Numbered from the stretch's first letter, positions 34,252-42,544 are shown. The stretch is 64,000 bases of DNA from Desulfosarcina widdelii (GCF_009688965.1 NZ_AP021875.1:4960001-5024000), one strand, 5' to 3'. The notes: a model not told the origin generated them from the sequence alone. A program made the numbers and translations.

Positions 34252-35130
34252 ATGACCCATACGCCATTGTGGGATGAATCTGCCGTAGAAAAAGCCGTGG
34301 CCCAAATGACGGCCAAACGCCCTGCCTATGCTTCCATACTGGGTTTTTACGGTCCGGTTTTCATTGCACAGATCAAAGCGGGTGCGCACGTTTCTCCTGC
34401 CGCCATTGCAGTGGATGAGTCCATCCTGAAGATAAAAATCAAGGAAGGGTTTTCACTGATTGCCCCGGCGGACTTCACGATTGACCTTCCCGCAGCCGAA
34501 AAACTGTTGGCGGATATCTGCAGCATTGCCGCAGTATCGGGCGAGAAACTGTCGGGGGCCGGCAAGGAACTGGCCCTGGCCATGGCAGAGCGAGAATCAT
34601 TGGAGGATCTATTTCATGATGTGCTGGACAACAAGGGCCGCCTGGATGCCATGGCCGGAAAAAGCAATGTCCCGGCGGACATGCTCTCCCTGCTGCTCTA
34701 CCTCTCTATAAAGCCCAGCATCGAGTCCGGCTCCCGGCAACTGGCGGCGTTTTTGGAAGAGAATGCCGACGGTCATGGGAACTGCCCGATTTGCGGCAGT
34801 GCTCCGATCATCGGTGAGCTGGATGCCGACGGCCGGCTATGGGTCCACTGCAGCCTGTGCGGTCATCGCTGGTCGATCGAGCGCATGGTTTGTCTGTTTT
34901 GCGGCAACCGGGACAGCGCCTCCCTGGAATACCTGTACAGCGAGAATGAACCCGAGTACCGCGTGTACCTGTGCAATGAATGCCGGCATTATCTGAAAGT
35001 CGTGGATACCCGCAAACTGGCGCGCGTTTTTTACCCTCCCCTGGAGCAGGTGGTTTCCCTGCATCTGGATCTGATGGCTTCCGAGAAGGGGTTTACGCAT
35101 GTTTTGGGAGCCGGAACGGCAATGGCGTAA
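34252..35130 (+). CDS. fdhE: Formate dehydrogenase accessory protein FdhE
   Basis: A 292-residue cytoplasmic maturation factor. Its C-terminal half has four CxxC pairs (CPIC, CSLC, CLFC, CNEC; about residues 181-245) that form rubredoxin-like knuckles binding iron. FdhE proteins help assemble the formate dehydrogenase before Tat export. It is two genes after fdhA, separated by a terminator-like hairpin, with an AAAGGAACC site before ATG 34252. Bases 34918-34971 recur 6.6 kb downstream as an isolated fragment. Confidence 0.9.
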   Translation: MTHTPLWDESAVEKAVAQMTAKRPAYASILGFYGPVFIAQIKAGAHVSPAAIAVDESILKIKIKEGFSLIAPADFTIDLPAAEKLLADICSIAAVSGEKLSGAGKELALAMAERESLEDLFHDVLDNKGRLDAMAGKSNVPADMLSLLLYLSIKPSIESGSRQLAAFLEENADGHGNCPICGSAPIIGELDADGRLWVHCSLCGHRWSIERMVCLFCGNRDSASLEYLYSENEPEYRVYLCNECRHYLKVVDTRKLARVFYPPLEQVVSLHLDLMASEKGFTHVLGAGTAMA

Positions 35131-35198
35131 ACGATAGAAACGATTGCCGATAAAAATGGTGTATGCGGTTTTGTGTCGCCGATCAGGTGATTTCTATT

Positions 35199-36530
35199 TT
35201 ACGAAACGTTAAAACGGATTATTTTGCGTCGCAATGTATTTTTATGAATGCCGAGTTCTCTGGCTGTTTTGCTTTTGTTCCATTGGTTTCGCTCCAATGC
35301 TTGGGTGATGGCTTCTTTTTCGATATCCTTAAGCACCCGACTTGGAGGGTCTTTAATTTTTTTGTCTAAAGGCAAAAACCTTTCTGGCAAGTGCTCTCGG
35401 CGGATGAGCTTTTCACGGCACATGACAAAAGCATGCTCGATGGCATTTTCGAGCTCTCTCACATTTCCCTGCCAATCGTATAACATCAGCAAGGCCAATG
35501 CCTCCTGTGATACGCCCAAGATCTCTTTCCCATTGAGAACATTGAAGCGCTCAATGAAATGATCGATCAGTGATGGGATATCTTCTTTGCGGTTCCGTAG
35601 CGGTGGCAGCACCAGCCGGACAATGTTGATGCGATAATACAGATCTTCCCGGAAGTTCCCATTTTGTACCATTTGATACAGGTTGTGGTGAGTGGCGGCA
35701 ATAACCCTGGCATTGGTGCGAACCGGTTCGACAGAACCCAGGGGTTCGTATACTTTTTGTTCCAGTACACGAAGCAATTTGGCCTGAACAGCCAAAGAGA
35801 TGTCGCCGATTTCATCCAATAAAATCGTTCCCTTATGAGCCTGGTCGAAGCGACCGGGCTTGTCTTTTTTCGCGTCCGTAAAGGCACCGACCTTATATCC
35901 GAACAATTCGGACTCAAACAGGTTGTCCGGCAATGCACTGCAGTTCACAGCCACAAAAGGGCCTTTTGCCTGGAAGCTGCTATTATGAATCGCCCGTGCA
36001 ACAAGCTCTTTTCCGGTGCCGCTTTCTCCCTCGATCAAGACCGTGCTCCTGCTCTGGGCGATCTGGGGGAGAATGGCGAAAATTTTCTGCATTTGCTTGT
36101 TTTTACTAATGATGTCTTCAAATGTATGCTGCTTTTGGAGTTCTTTATGGAGTGTATTGATGTCGGATAAATCTCGGAAGGACATCACACCGCCGATGAT
36201 CCTGTTTTCCGCATTTCTTAAAATGCCGGTCGTCATGTTAATGGGAATTTGTTTCTGGTCTGCACGGATAATGTAAATTGGACGGTTAGGAACGGTTTTT
36301 CGGTCTTCCATGACCTGTTTCAGGGTGCATTGATCTTCGCACATGCTGCTTCGCAGCACCTCGAAACATTTGCGCCCGATCGCCTCTTCATTGCTGATCC
36401 CTGTGATCCTTTCGGCTGCTTTGTTGAAAGACGTCACTCGCCAGTTCAAATCAACCGTATAGACACCATCGGCAATGGAATCCAGAATGCTTCGATACAA
36501 TCTGGGAAAGGGTTTGTCCAACTCGAACAT
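35199..36530 (-). CDS. PAS/sigma-54 interaction domain/Fis transcriptional activator
   Basis: A 443-residue enhancer-binding protein. Residues 5-125 form a PAS domain with a conserved cysteine cluster (Cys55, Cys64 and Cys68 in KCFEVLRSSMCEDQCTL), perhaps a redox or metal sensor. The AAA+ domain has Walker A GESGTGKE at 168-175, DEIGDIS, and the loop GAFTDA (215-220) in place of the consensus GAFTGA. A Fis-type helix-turn-helix ends the protein (WNKSKTARELGIHKNTLRRKII). ATG 36530 is chosen over the open frame from 36641 because AAAGGA stands nine bases upstream. It is divergent from the module at 36869 and very probably activates its sigma-54 promoter. Confidence 0.9.
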   Translation of the reverse strand: MFELDKPFPRLYRSILDSIADGVYTVDLNWRVTSFNKAAERITGISNEEAIGRKCFEVLRSSMCEDQCTLKQVMEDRKTVPNRPIYIIRADQKQIPINMTTGILRNAENRIIGGVMSFRDLSDINTLHKELQKQHTFEDIISKNKQMQKIFAILPQIAQSRSTVLIEGESGTGKELVARAIHNSSFQAKGPFVAVNCSALPDNLFESELFGYKVGAFTDAKKDKPGRFDQAHKGTILLDEIGDISLAVQAKLLRVLEQKVYEPLGSVEPVRTNARVIAATHHNLYQMVQNGNFREDLYYRINIVRLVLPPLRNRKEDIPSLIDHFIERFNVLNGKEILGVSQEALALLMLYDWQGNVRELENAIEHAFVMCREKLIRREHLPERFLPLDKKIKDPPSRVLKDIEKEAITQALERNQWNKSKTARELGIHKNTLRRKIIRFNVS

Positions 36531-36652
36531 ACTGTTGCGTCCTTTCCGCTGATGGTTTGCAGACAGGTGCAAATTGGTACCCACCGCACATAAAATGGCT
36601 GCATTTTGTTCTACTTTCGCCTTAATAATCACAGAAGGCAAATATCTGTCAA

Positions 36653-36673
36653 ATAATAAATTAGCTTTATTAT
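36653..36673. promoter_or_regulatory. Inverted repeat, candidate upstream activator site
   Basis: ATAATAAA (36653-36660) and TTTATTAT (36666-36673) are perfect inverted repeats around TTAGC. Their centre lies about 50 bases upstream of the -24 element, in a normal place for a dimeric Fis-domain activator. The AT-rich sequence could also pair by chance. Confidence 0.4.
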
Positions 36674-36711
36674 ATTAGAATAATTAAAAAAAATATAAAA
36701 TTCATATAAAT

Positions 36712-36727
36712 TGGAATGCATTTTGCC
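36712..36727 (+). promoter_or_regulatory. Sigma-54 (-24/-12) promoter
   Basis: TGGAATG-CATT-TTGCC has GG at 36713-36714 and GC at 36725-36726, ten bases apart as sigma-54 requires, and TTGC at the -12 element. It faces the cytochrome gene with 141 bases of leader and lies next to a sigma-54 activator gene. Confidence 0.75.
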
Positions 36728-36801
36728 CCATTGGTCCTGTCGAATAGGGCTATCATTAAATTTCACACCATTTTTCACCCCCGAACATTTCGTCTTAAAA
36801 A

Positions 36802-36837
36802 GCTGCAAGCGGGTTCCCACGTAAGATTCCTTGCAGC
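36802..36837 (+). promoter_or_regulatory. Leader stem-loop before the cytochrome gene
   Basis: GCTGCAAG (36802-36809) and CTTGCAGC (36830-36837) are perfectly complementary with a 20-base loop. The stem ends 25 or so bases before the ribosome site and lies inside the predicted sigma-54 transcript, so it may affect translation or stability. Confidence 0.4.
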
Positions 36838-36868
36838 CCAAACAGGGAAAAGAAAAGAGGAGGGCTTT

Positions 36869-37201
36869 ATGAAGAAAAGGCATGTGGGTTGGTGGCGGGT
36901 ATCTACCTTTTTTATTTGTGCGCTTTTTTTGCTGGGGGGACTTTGCATCATGGCGAATCAGAGCATGGCAAAAAACAAGTCCGTTGCCCATAAGGCGGCG
37001 TTCGCCCTTTATGCAAAAAAATGCCTTGGCTGCCACGACTCGGTCGCCGACCCCGAAAAACCGGGTCGTACGCGCGATGACTGGCACCTTGTGGTCAACG
37101 TCATGCACAAATACGGCATGGACCTGACAGCAGATGAAGCGGATATGATTGTCGACCTGCTTTACGATCTAAGGCAGGGAATGGAAAGAGAAGCTGGATA
37201 A
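36869..37201 (+). CDS. Small monoheme c-type cytochrome
   Basis: A 110-residue protein. A signal anchor (STFFICALFLLGGLCIMANQS) is followed by a single heme motif CLGCH at about residues 53-57 and a helical C-terminus (DWHLVVNVMHKYGMDLTADEADMIVDLLYDL), which supplies a plausible distal methionine. GAGGAGGGCTTT precedes ATG 36869. It is the first gene behind the sigma-54 promoter. It probably carries electrons for the rest of the module in the periplasm; partner unknown. Confidence 0.75.
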   Translation: MKKRHVGWWRVSTFFICALFLLGGLCIMANQSMAKNKSVAHKAAFALYAKKCLGCHDSVADPEKPGRTRDDWHLVVNVMHKYGMDLTADEADMIVDLLYDLRQGMEREAG

Positions 37202-37250
37202 ATAAAATAGTCCACAGATATCGATTATTCTTACTTAAAAAGGAGAACTC

Positions 37251-38348
37251 ATGAAACGAAGGACTTTTCTTAAATCAATGGCGGCCACCGGGATAGCCTC
37301 TTCCATGACAGGGGCTGTGATTCCAAGCAGTGCTGAAGCAGCCAAAAAGCTGGATATCGGTGAAATCAAGGGACTTAAAATCGATGTGCTGACGGAAACG
37401 AGCTGGTTCGACAACGATGTTTTCAAAAAAGATATCATGGATTACGGCGGGGCCATGACCAACCAATACACGATTCCCTGGAAATGGGACAATGCCGGTG
37501 GGTATGCGGTTTTGATTACGGTCACCACGCTCGAAGGCCAGGAACGCAAATTCATGATGGACTTCGGTTGGAACAATGAGTGGATGGATTATATCTACGA
37601 AGAAAAAAGCGATGTCGCTTCCTTGATCAGCAAAGATGAAATCGAATTCTGGGTTCTGTCTCACTGGCATCTGGATCATTATTGGGGCGTCGAATCCACG
37701 TTGAAACGCAAACAGGATATCACTTTGTATGCGCCGGCAACCTACTACCCCGAAGATATGGCGCTGCTCAAGGACAAGGCCCATCACAAAGCGAAGAACA
37801 AAGAAACCGGCCAGATGGATCATATCTGCAAGAACGATTACCCCCATACGGGAAAACTGGTTCTGTGCGATCCCAAAGGTGAAAACGGGGAAGGGATTTA
37901 TCGAATGATGCCCGGCGTGGCGGTTCGAAATTTCGATGTGCCGATTCTTTTGAGGGTTCGGGGTGAAAACGTTCTCTATTTCAACGTAAAAGACAAAGGC
38001 GTGGTTACGGTAACCGGCTGCTGCCATCCCGGAATTCTTTCACTGTTTTCCTATGCGAGAAGGAACTTCCAGGGATATAAACCCTATGGCTGTTATGGCG
38101 GACTGCACATCAGTCTGTTTGAGACCTGGGATCCCAAATTTGACGATATCATCAAAGGCGTAAAGTCCTTCAAGATTCAAAAGCTCGGCTGCAACCACTG
38201 CACCGGCTGGATATGGGCTGAAAAGGCGGCCGCATCAGGCGTTCCGGTAGTTAAAGGGACGGATAAATATAAATCCTACAAGAAATTTTCAACGGTGGCC
38301 AAGGCCAGCAATGTTTTCCTCACCAATGGGGATACTGTCACGTTTTGA
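37251..38348 (+). CDS. Tat-exported metallo-beta-lactamase-fold hydrolase
   Basis: A 365-residue protein. It starts with a Tat-type signal (MKRRTFLKSMAATGIASSMTG) and has the MBL metal site HWHLDH (His138, His140, Asp142, His143). The later TGCCHPGI (His259), GGLHIS (His286) and GCNHCTGW (His316) resemble the dihydropterin-ribofuranosyl-aminobenzene phosphate synthase branch of the fold, where GCSHPGI and HCTG are typical. Natural substrates of exported members are unknown to me. It lies 50 bases after the cytochrome gene, behind an AAAAGGAGAACTC site, which suggests a periplasmic reaction. Confidence 0.78.
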   Translation: MKRRTFLKSMAATGIASSMTGAVIPSSAEAAKKLDIGEIKGLKIDVLTETSWFDNDVFKKDIMDYGGAMTNQYTIPWKWDNAGGYAVLITVTTLEGQERKFMMDFGWNNEWMDYIYEEKSDVASLISKDEIEFWVLSHWHLDHYWGVESTLKRKQDITLYAPATYYPEDMALLKDKAHHKAKNKETGQMDHICKNDYPHTGKLVLCDPKGENGEGIYRMMPGVAVRNFDVPILLRVRGENVLYFNVKDKGVVTVTGCCHPGILSLFSYARRNFQGYKPYGCYGGLHISLFETWDPKFDDIIKGVKSFKIQKLGCNHCTGWIWAEKAAASGVPVVKGTDKYKSYKKFSTVAKASNVFLTNGDTVTF

Positions 38349-38389
38349 TCATTCGCTCTGCCTTTAGGGTCAATGTGGTGAATGGAAGG

Positions 38390-38421
38390 AAAGGGGATGT
38401 CCTGTCCCAAGGCTCCCCTTT
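38390..38421 (+). terminator. Hairpin between MBL gene and membrane protein gene
   Basis: AAAGGGGA (38390-38397) pairs with TCCCCTTT (38414-38421), followed by TTCCCC. It is terminator-like but weak, and lies within a co-directional run, so it may set a lower level for the downstream genes. Confidence 0.5.
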
Positions 38422-38448
38422 TTCCCCTAAAAGCGTAAGGAGGCTTGT

Positions 38449-39672
38449 ATGACCGAGGAGAGTTCGGATTTCAAATTCAACTATTTTTTCGGACTGGTTA
38501 ATCTTGTTGCCGTGTTTTTGATCGTCTGGTTCCTCTGGTATATTTTTATGAATCCAAATACGGTCATGAAATTGTATACGCCCATGTATGGCTTTTCGTT
38601 GATCGTGGTATTTTTATCGGGCATTATTCTCATGGCAAAAGTTCTCAAATGGCCTGCATGGTATAATCGACTATTCCAGAAAGACAAGCCGATCACCAAA
38701 GGAATCCTGTTGACGATCATCGCTTTTTTATTAATGATCGGGTTGAATTACATCGTTTTCTGGGGCTTTATCGGAAAATTCGGTATCGCCTATTTCAGTC
38801 CGGATTCCATTGTGGCTTCCGGCGGTATCGGGGCAGAGCCCTTTGTGGCGCGGGAAAACGCCTCCACGGCCATTGTCTACTTTTTTACAGCATTTCTTTG
38901 GATGGCGCTGTTCTGGGATCTTGGTTTCGGGCGCTGGCCCTGGCAGAATGACACTTATGGCGTACAGGCATGGTCCAAGTTGTTTGCGATCCTTTTTTTT
39001 GTAGTACTTTTCTATATTCTCCTTTTCCATTCCCATGTCTGCTATCTTTTTTATCCCGCGCAGGATAAAGCTGCCGTGACTCCCTGGTGGGAGGAATTAG
39101 CCGGCACCGGCAGCGCCTTTTTCAGCCTGGGGCTCATTCTCTGTACGCTTGTTTGGATCGTCTTTTCCGACCTCTTGTGGGAGGGCAAACCCTGGAATCG
39201 GTATGAAGTGGACGGCGAAAGCACCTTCGGCAAAGGGTTTGTCGTATTTTTCAGCACCCTGACCTTCGGCATTATCCTGATATTTATTCTACTGATGATT
39301 TTTAATTATGTGTGGATGGAGCCGTTCGTGGGCGGTCAGTATACGGATGGCCCGGACTGGCGATATATCCACGCCGGTGAAATTGCCGGTTTTTTTATTT
39401 TAGCGGCATTTATCTGGAAAAACTATTTTAACAATTTTCCCAACCTTGACAGCCTGTGGCTGCGAGCTCTGATCCGAAGTATCATCGCTGTTGTCTTAGG
39501 ATTGCTCATTTACTGGTTTTACTATTCACCGCTGGCCACCTTTTTTCTGGCCAAAGTGGAAGGTTTTGCCCAACCGGGGGATACTCCGTTGGTTTGGGCA
39601 TTGCTGTTTTTAAGTATCATTTTGGTACAGAGCGAATTCTTTGATGGATGGCCGTTAAAAAGAAAGAAATAG
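38449..39672 (+). CDS. Unrecognised ten-helix membrane protein
   Basis: A 407-residue integral membrane protein with about ten hydrophobic helices. Examples are VNLVAVFLIVWFLWYIFM near residue 17, GFSLIVVFLSGIILMAKVL near 48, LFAILFFVVLFYILLFHSHV near 185 and SIIAVVLGLLIYWFYYSP near 350. It is rich in aromatic residues, and a helix-end motif FHSHVCYLFYP has histidines and a cysteine. I do not recognise the family. ATAGGAGGCTTGT precedes ATG 38449. It sits after the exported MBL gene and could be its transporter or membrane partner. Confidence 0.65.
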   Translation: MTEESSDFKFNYFFGLVNLVAVFLIVWFLWYIFMNPNTVMKLYTPMYGFSLIVVFLSGIILMAKVLKWPAWYNRLFQKDKPITKGILLTIIAFLLMIGLNYIVFWGFIGKFGIAYFSPDSIVASGGIGAEPFVARENASTAIVYFFTAFLWMALFWDLGFGRWPWQNDTYGVQAWSKLFAILFFVVLFYILLFHSHVCYLFYPAQDKAAVTPWWEELAGTGSAFFSLGLILCTLVWIVFSDLLWEGKPWNRYEVDGESTFGKGFVVFFSTLTFGIILIFILLMIFNYVWMEPFVGGQYTDGPDWRYIHAGEIAGFFILAAFIWKNYFNNFPNLDSLWLRALIRSIIAVVLGLLIYWFYYSPLATFFLAKVEGFAQPGDTPLVWALLFLSIILVQSEFFDGWPLKRKK

Positions 39673-39684
39673 ACAGGACGAACC

Positions 39685-39957
39685 ATGGCGGATAGCAGCA
39701 GACGGCGGTTTCTGAGCGATTATTTTCTGCATCAGGCGGGTCGATGTTTGCAGGGATTTGAAGACGGCTTGGAAGAAGCGCGACAGAAAGCCGAGTTCGA
39801 CCAATTCTTCGATTCCTATGAATCGAGCTATGCCCTGACACTGGCGTATCCGGATGATATCCTGCTTGAAACCGCCAGAAAGTACGATATTGAAACAGAA
39901 GGCCGTCCGAAAAAAGATATCGTGAAGGAACTTTTTATTAAAAAAGGGGGATTTTAA
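39685..39957 (+). CDS. Small unrecognised cytoplasmic protein
   Basis: A 90-residue helical protein, highly charged, beginning MADSSRRRFLSDYFLHQAGRC and ending with a KDIVKELFIKKGGF tail. The early SRRRFL resembles a Tat motif but no hydrophobic stretch follows, so it is not a signal peptide. I do not recognise the family. It begins 12 bases after the membrane protein stop and its own stop abuts the next reading frame. Confidence 0.6.
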   Translation: MADSSRRRFLSDYFLHQAGRCLQGFEDGLEEARQKAEFDQFFDSYESSYALTLAYPDDILLETARKYDIETEGRPKKDIVKELFIKKGGF

Positions 39958-39958
39958 C

Positions 39959-40903
39959 ATCGAACTCGAAAGCTTTTTCAGAAGCCGGATCGAAGGGATG
40001 CTGATTGTTTCGTCCTGGAGCGAGCAATTCAGGGCCGATGTCGGTCTAAAGGGTTTCAGCCAGGTATGGGGAGGCCCGCCTGCGTGGTACATCTGGCTGG
40101 CAGATGCCCCCGGTGTTTATCATTTAGCGCTTATAGATACCGAAGAAGAGAAACACAAAGGTAAGGCTTTCAGTAAAGCCGTTTTTGCCGTCAAATGTTA
40201 TCCGTATCCTGATAACGCGTGTTATTCATCGTTTTCTTTCATTGAGCAAAAACTTATTCAAAGCAGCTTTTTCGATGAAACACATACACCGGTTTTCGAG
40301 TGCAAAGAAAAAATCCCTTCGGATCTTTTTAATATAGCGATGCTTGAAATTACTATGGATGACGAGGCAAATATGGCCAGCTTCTGTGTTGAAACGCTGG
40401 ACATCCTTCGAAGCCGCTATGCTTCCAAAACAGATCAAATCTTTCCAGTCCTGGATATTGCCCGAAAGTTTGTCGTGGACGAGATCGATCGGGATATTCC
40501 GGGATTGGAAATCGCTTACCCCTTGTTTGACTGTTTAATGTGCCTGTATGCCAATGCCGGCAAACAGGCACCTGTTCAGGTTCAATGTTCCAAAACACCT
40601 GGTTTTGAAGTCGTTATCGAACGTGGCAAAGTGAGTGCCAAGCCGAACAAGGCCATCAACGGTTACAGGTTGACCGTCCTTTATGCTGCAGCTGATTGTC
40701 ATGAGCAGATAAATACTGAACCCATGCAGATCGATATAGAAGAATGCGGAGAATCGCCTTTCTACAGGCGAATATTCGCCTGTGGTCATTTTCATGATGA
40801 AGAAGTGGATGGAAACCTGCCGATAACCATCAACAAGAATTGGTGGTCCCTTGCGCACAGGCACTATGTTTCTGAATTAGCCTCGTCATGCGGTTGTCAC
40901 TGA
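39959..40903 (+). CDS. Unrecognised 314-residue protein with irregular start
   Basis: No known family seen. It is cytoplasmic, with GGPPAWYIWLADAPGVYHLALIDTEE near the N-terminus, YPLFDCLMCLYANAGK in the middle and a cysteine-rich end (LASSCGCH). Coding quality extends upstream of the first ATG (39998), and GGGGG lies eight bases before ATC 39959 (codons IELESFFRSRIEGM). No ATG, GTG or TTG occurs in frame between TGA 39923 and 39998, and the site before ATG 39998 is too close. The start is therefore either a rare ATC or the 39998 ATG; I give the longer form. It follows the 90-residue gene by one base. Confidence 0.55.
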   Translation: MELESFFRSRIEGMLIVSSWSEQFRADVGLKGFSQVWGGPPAWYIWLADAPGVYHLALIDTEEEKHKGKAFSKAVFAVKCYPYPDNACYSSFSFIEQKLIQSSFFDETHTPVFECKEKIPSDLFNIAMLEITMDDEANMASFCVETLDILRSRYASKTDQIFPVLDIARKFVVDEIDRDIPGLEIAYPLFDCLMCLYANAGKQAPVQVQCSKTPGFEVVIERGKVSAKPNKAINGYRLTVLYAAADCHEQINTEPMQIDIEECGESPFYRRIFACGHFHDEEVDGNLPITINKNWWSLAHRHYVSELASSCGCH

Positions 40904-40972
40904 TAAAAGTAACTTTATGAATAGCGATGCAAATACAAAGGCTATTTGCGCTAAGAATAAAGAATCTTTAAA

Positions 40973-41329
40973 ATGACAAAGATTGCCATCCCGACATTTC
41001 GGAAGCGGGTATCACCGGTATTTGATACATGCAAGCATATGCTGGTGATCAATTGTAAAAATGGATCTGAAGTCGGTCGCGAAAGTATCTTCCTCGACAA
41101 TATGACCTTGAACGAAAGGTGTCGTATTATCGAAAATTTGGGAGTTACCGTTATTATTTGTGGTGGTATCAGTGAGGCTTTCGGGAAAATTCTCAAGTGC
41201 GTCAAGATCGAATTGACCAATGGAATAGCCGGTGAGGTTGAGGACGTGCTATCGGCGTATTTGGATGGCTGCCTGGATACTCCGAAATTCTACATGCCGG
41301 GTTTTAACCCAAACGGCGAGCGGAAGTAA
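40973..41329 (+). CDS. NifX/NifB-type metal-cluster-binding protein
   Basis: A 118-residue protein of the dinitrogenase iron-molybdenum cofactor family (TKIAIPTFRKRVSPVFDTCKHML, GVTVIICGGISEAFGKIL). NifX, NafY and NifB C-termini share this fold and carry Mo- or Fe-S-cofactor precursors. Outside nitrogen fixation such proteins are common in sulfate reducers, where some act in metal cluster handling. It is the last gene of the module, 69 bases after the previous stop, with a weak ribosome site. Confidence 0.75.
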   Translation: MTKIAIPTFRKRVSPVFDTCKHMLVINCKNGSEVGRESIFLDNMTLNERCRIIENLGVTVIICGGISEAFGKILKCVKIELTNGIAGEVEDVLSAYLDGCLDTPKFYMPGFNPNGERK

Positions 41330-41818
41330 ACGCTTTCTCAATATCAACGATGCCTTACGGTAAAGCTCTGGATCTGACAACCAAGCTCAAACGGATTGAT
41401 AATGCTGGCTCAACCGTCGCGCCGGCAAACATGATTTTACGTCCATTCGACATCGCGCTTCAAGTGCGTTTGCATCTGCAACGATACCCAATTTGCTCAA
41501 GTCCTGCGTCTTTCCTCAAGAGACCGTGCCTCCCTGGAATACCTGTACAGTGATAATGAACACGAGTACCGCGTGTAGCTGGAATCGTTTTGCCTAAAAT
41601 TGAACGGATTCTATTTTTTTAGCCTTGGCGTATCGAACAAGGATTGGTTGAATTAACGATATATTATGTGGTAGCTTAAAACATTCGTTTGCTTCCAACT
41701 CTCTATTATGCCCCAACTTGACGCTATTGATAGTGGAGATTGTTGCAAACAAAGTGAAGGACAGCATAAATGCCGATGTGCTGGCTTAGGTGAACTTTAT
41801 TCAGCTTATGTGTCTAAG
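41330..41818. other. Degenerate AT-rich intergenic region with fdhE fragment
   Basis: This stretch between the NifX-like gene and the binding-protein gene has no supported gene. A 67-codon frame (41350-41553) overlaps the fdhE fragment and shows no recognisable protein. The sequence from 41580 on is AT-rich. Confidence 0.5.
41528..41581 (+). pseudogene. fdhE: 54-base fragment of fdhE
   Basis: These bases match fdhE 34918-34971 with only four differences and the same reading frame would give ASLEYLYSDNEHEYRV before a stop. Nothing else of fdhE flanks it. It is a recent partial duplication and lies 6.6 kb from the source in the same orientation. Confidence 0.85.
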
Positions 41819-42544
41819 ATGCGAGTGATCTTAATTTTTCTATTATTGCTTCCCACGCTCGTTTTGGCTGAAGAACCAATGCGTTTTGTGTATTATGACG
41901 ATTATCGACCGCGTTCATGGAGTGAAAATGGCACAGTCCGTGGCATCCTTGTTGATATTGTAGATGAGGCCGTTGGAAAACGATTGGGCATTCCAGTTTC
42001 CCATCTTGGATATCCATGGAAGCGTGCTCAAGAAATGGTAAAAACTGGTCTGGCCGATGCGTTTGTTACCCTGCCAACTCAAGAGCGGCGCAGCTACACG
42101 GTGGTTGGAAATGAACCAATCATCGTATTTACACTTAAACTTGCTACTCGGCGAAATCATCCAAGGATTAGCGAAATAGAACAAATAGCGACCATTGAGC
42201 AACTCAAAGATTATAAGGTTGTTGACTATCTCGGAGATGGATGGGCCCAGCAGCATTTAAAAAATATGAATGTCCATTGGCTGTCGGATATCGATAGTAT
42301 CTTCCCTTTCTTAATTCAAGGTCGAGCTGATGTTGTTATTTTATCCAACCGGACCATTTTTGAAATGCACCGCCAAGGCTACGACCCTCTAATTAAAATT
42401 TTGCCTAATAATTTGTCTTCAGTATCTTTTTATTTGTGCGTAAGTAAACATTCGTCATACAAAGACGAGTGGTCCCGCCTTAATCCCTTGATTTCTCGCC
42501 AGGTTGTGCCAAAGGCCCCTGGACGTTCATGGACTTCAATATAA
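41819..42544 (+). CDS. Solute-binding protein family 3, probably truncated
   Basis: About 241 residues from the signal peptide MRVILIFLLLLPTLVLA, chosen as the start because the upstream codons to 41708 lack coding character. The family 3 fold begins FVYYDDYRPRSWSENGTVRGILVDIV and includes WKRAQEMVKTGLADAFVTLPTQERRSYT. The last residues (VVPKAPGRSWTSI) are the antisense of the neighbouring gene. Compared with the SBP at 54438, which ends GIVDKIKKAYF, about 20 C-terminal residues are missing. AT-rich compared with the window. Function may be lost. Confidence 0.7.
   Translation: MRVILIFLLLLPTLVLAEEPMRFVYYDDYRPRSWSENGTVRGILVDIVDEAVGKRLGIPVSHLGYPWKRAQEMVKTGLADAFVTLPTQERRSYTVVGNEPIIVFTLKLATRRNHPRISEIEQIATIEQLKDYKVVDYLGDGWAQQHLKNMNVHWLSDIDSIFPFLIQGRADVVILSNRTIFEMHRQGYDPLIKILPNNLSSVSFYLCVSKHSSYKDEWSRLNPLISRQVVPKAPGRSWTSI

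Larger units (their letters stand above)
36531..36868. other. Divergent intergenic regulatory region
   Basis: No gene is supported in these 338 bases. They hold a candidate upstream activator site, a -24/-12 promoter and a leader stem-loop, listed separately. The stretch 36640-36720 is very AT-rich. The minus-strand promoter of the activator gene must also lie here. Confidence 0.6.

Noticed and set aside
41350-41553. 67-codon frame in the scarred gap
   Set aside because: No ribosome site, overlaps the fdhE fragment and no family resemblance.
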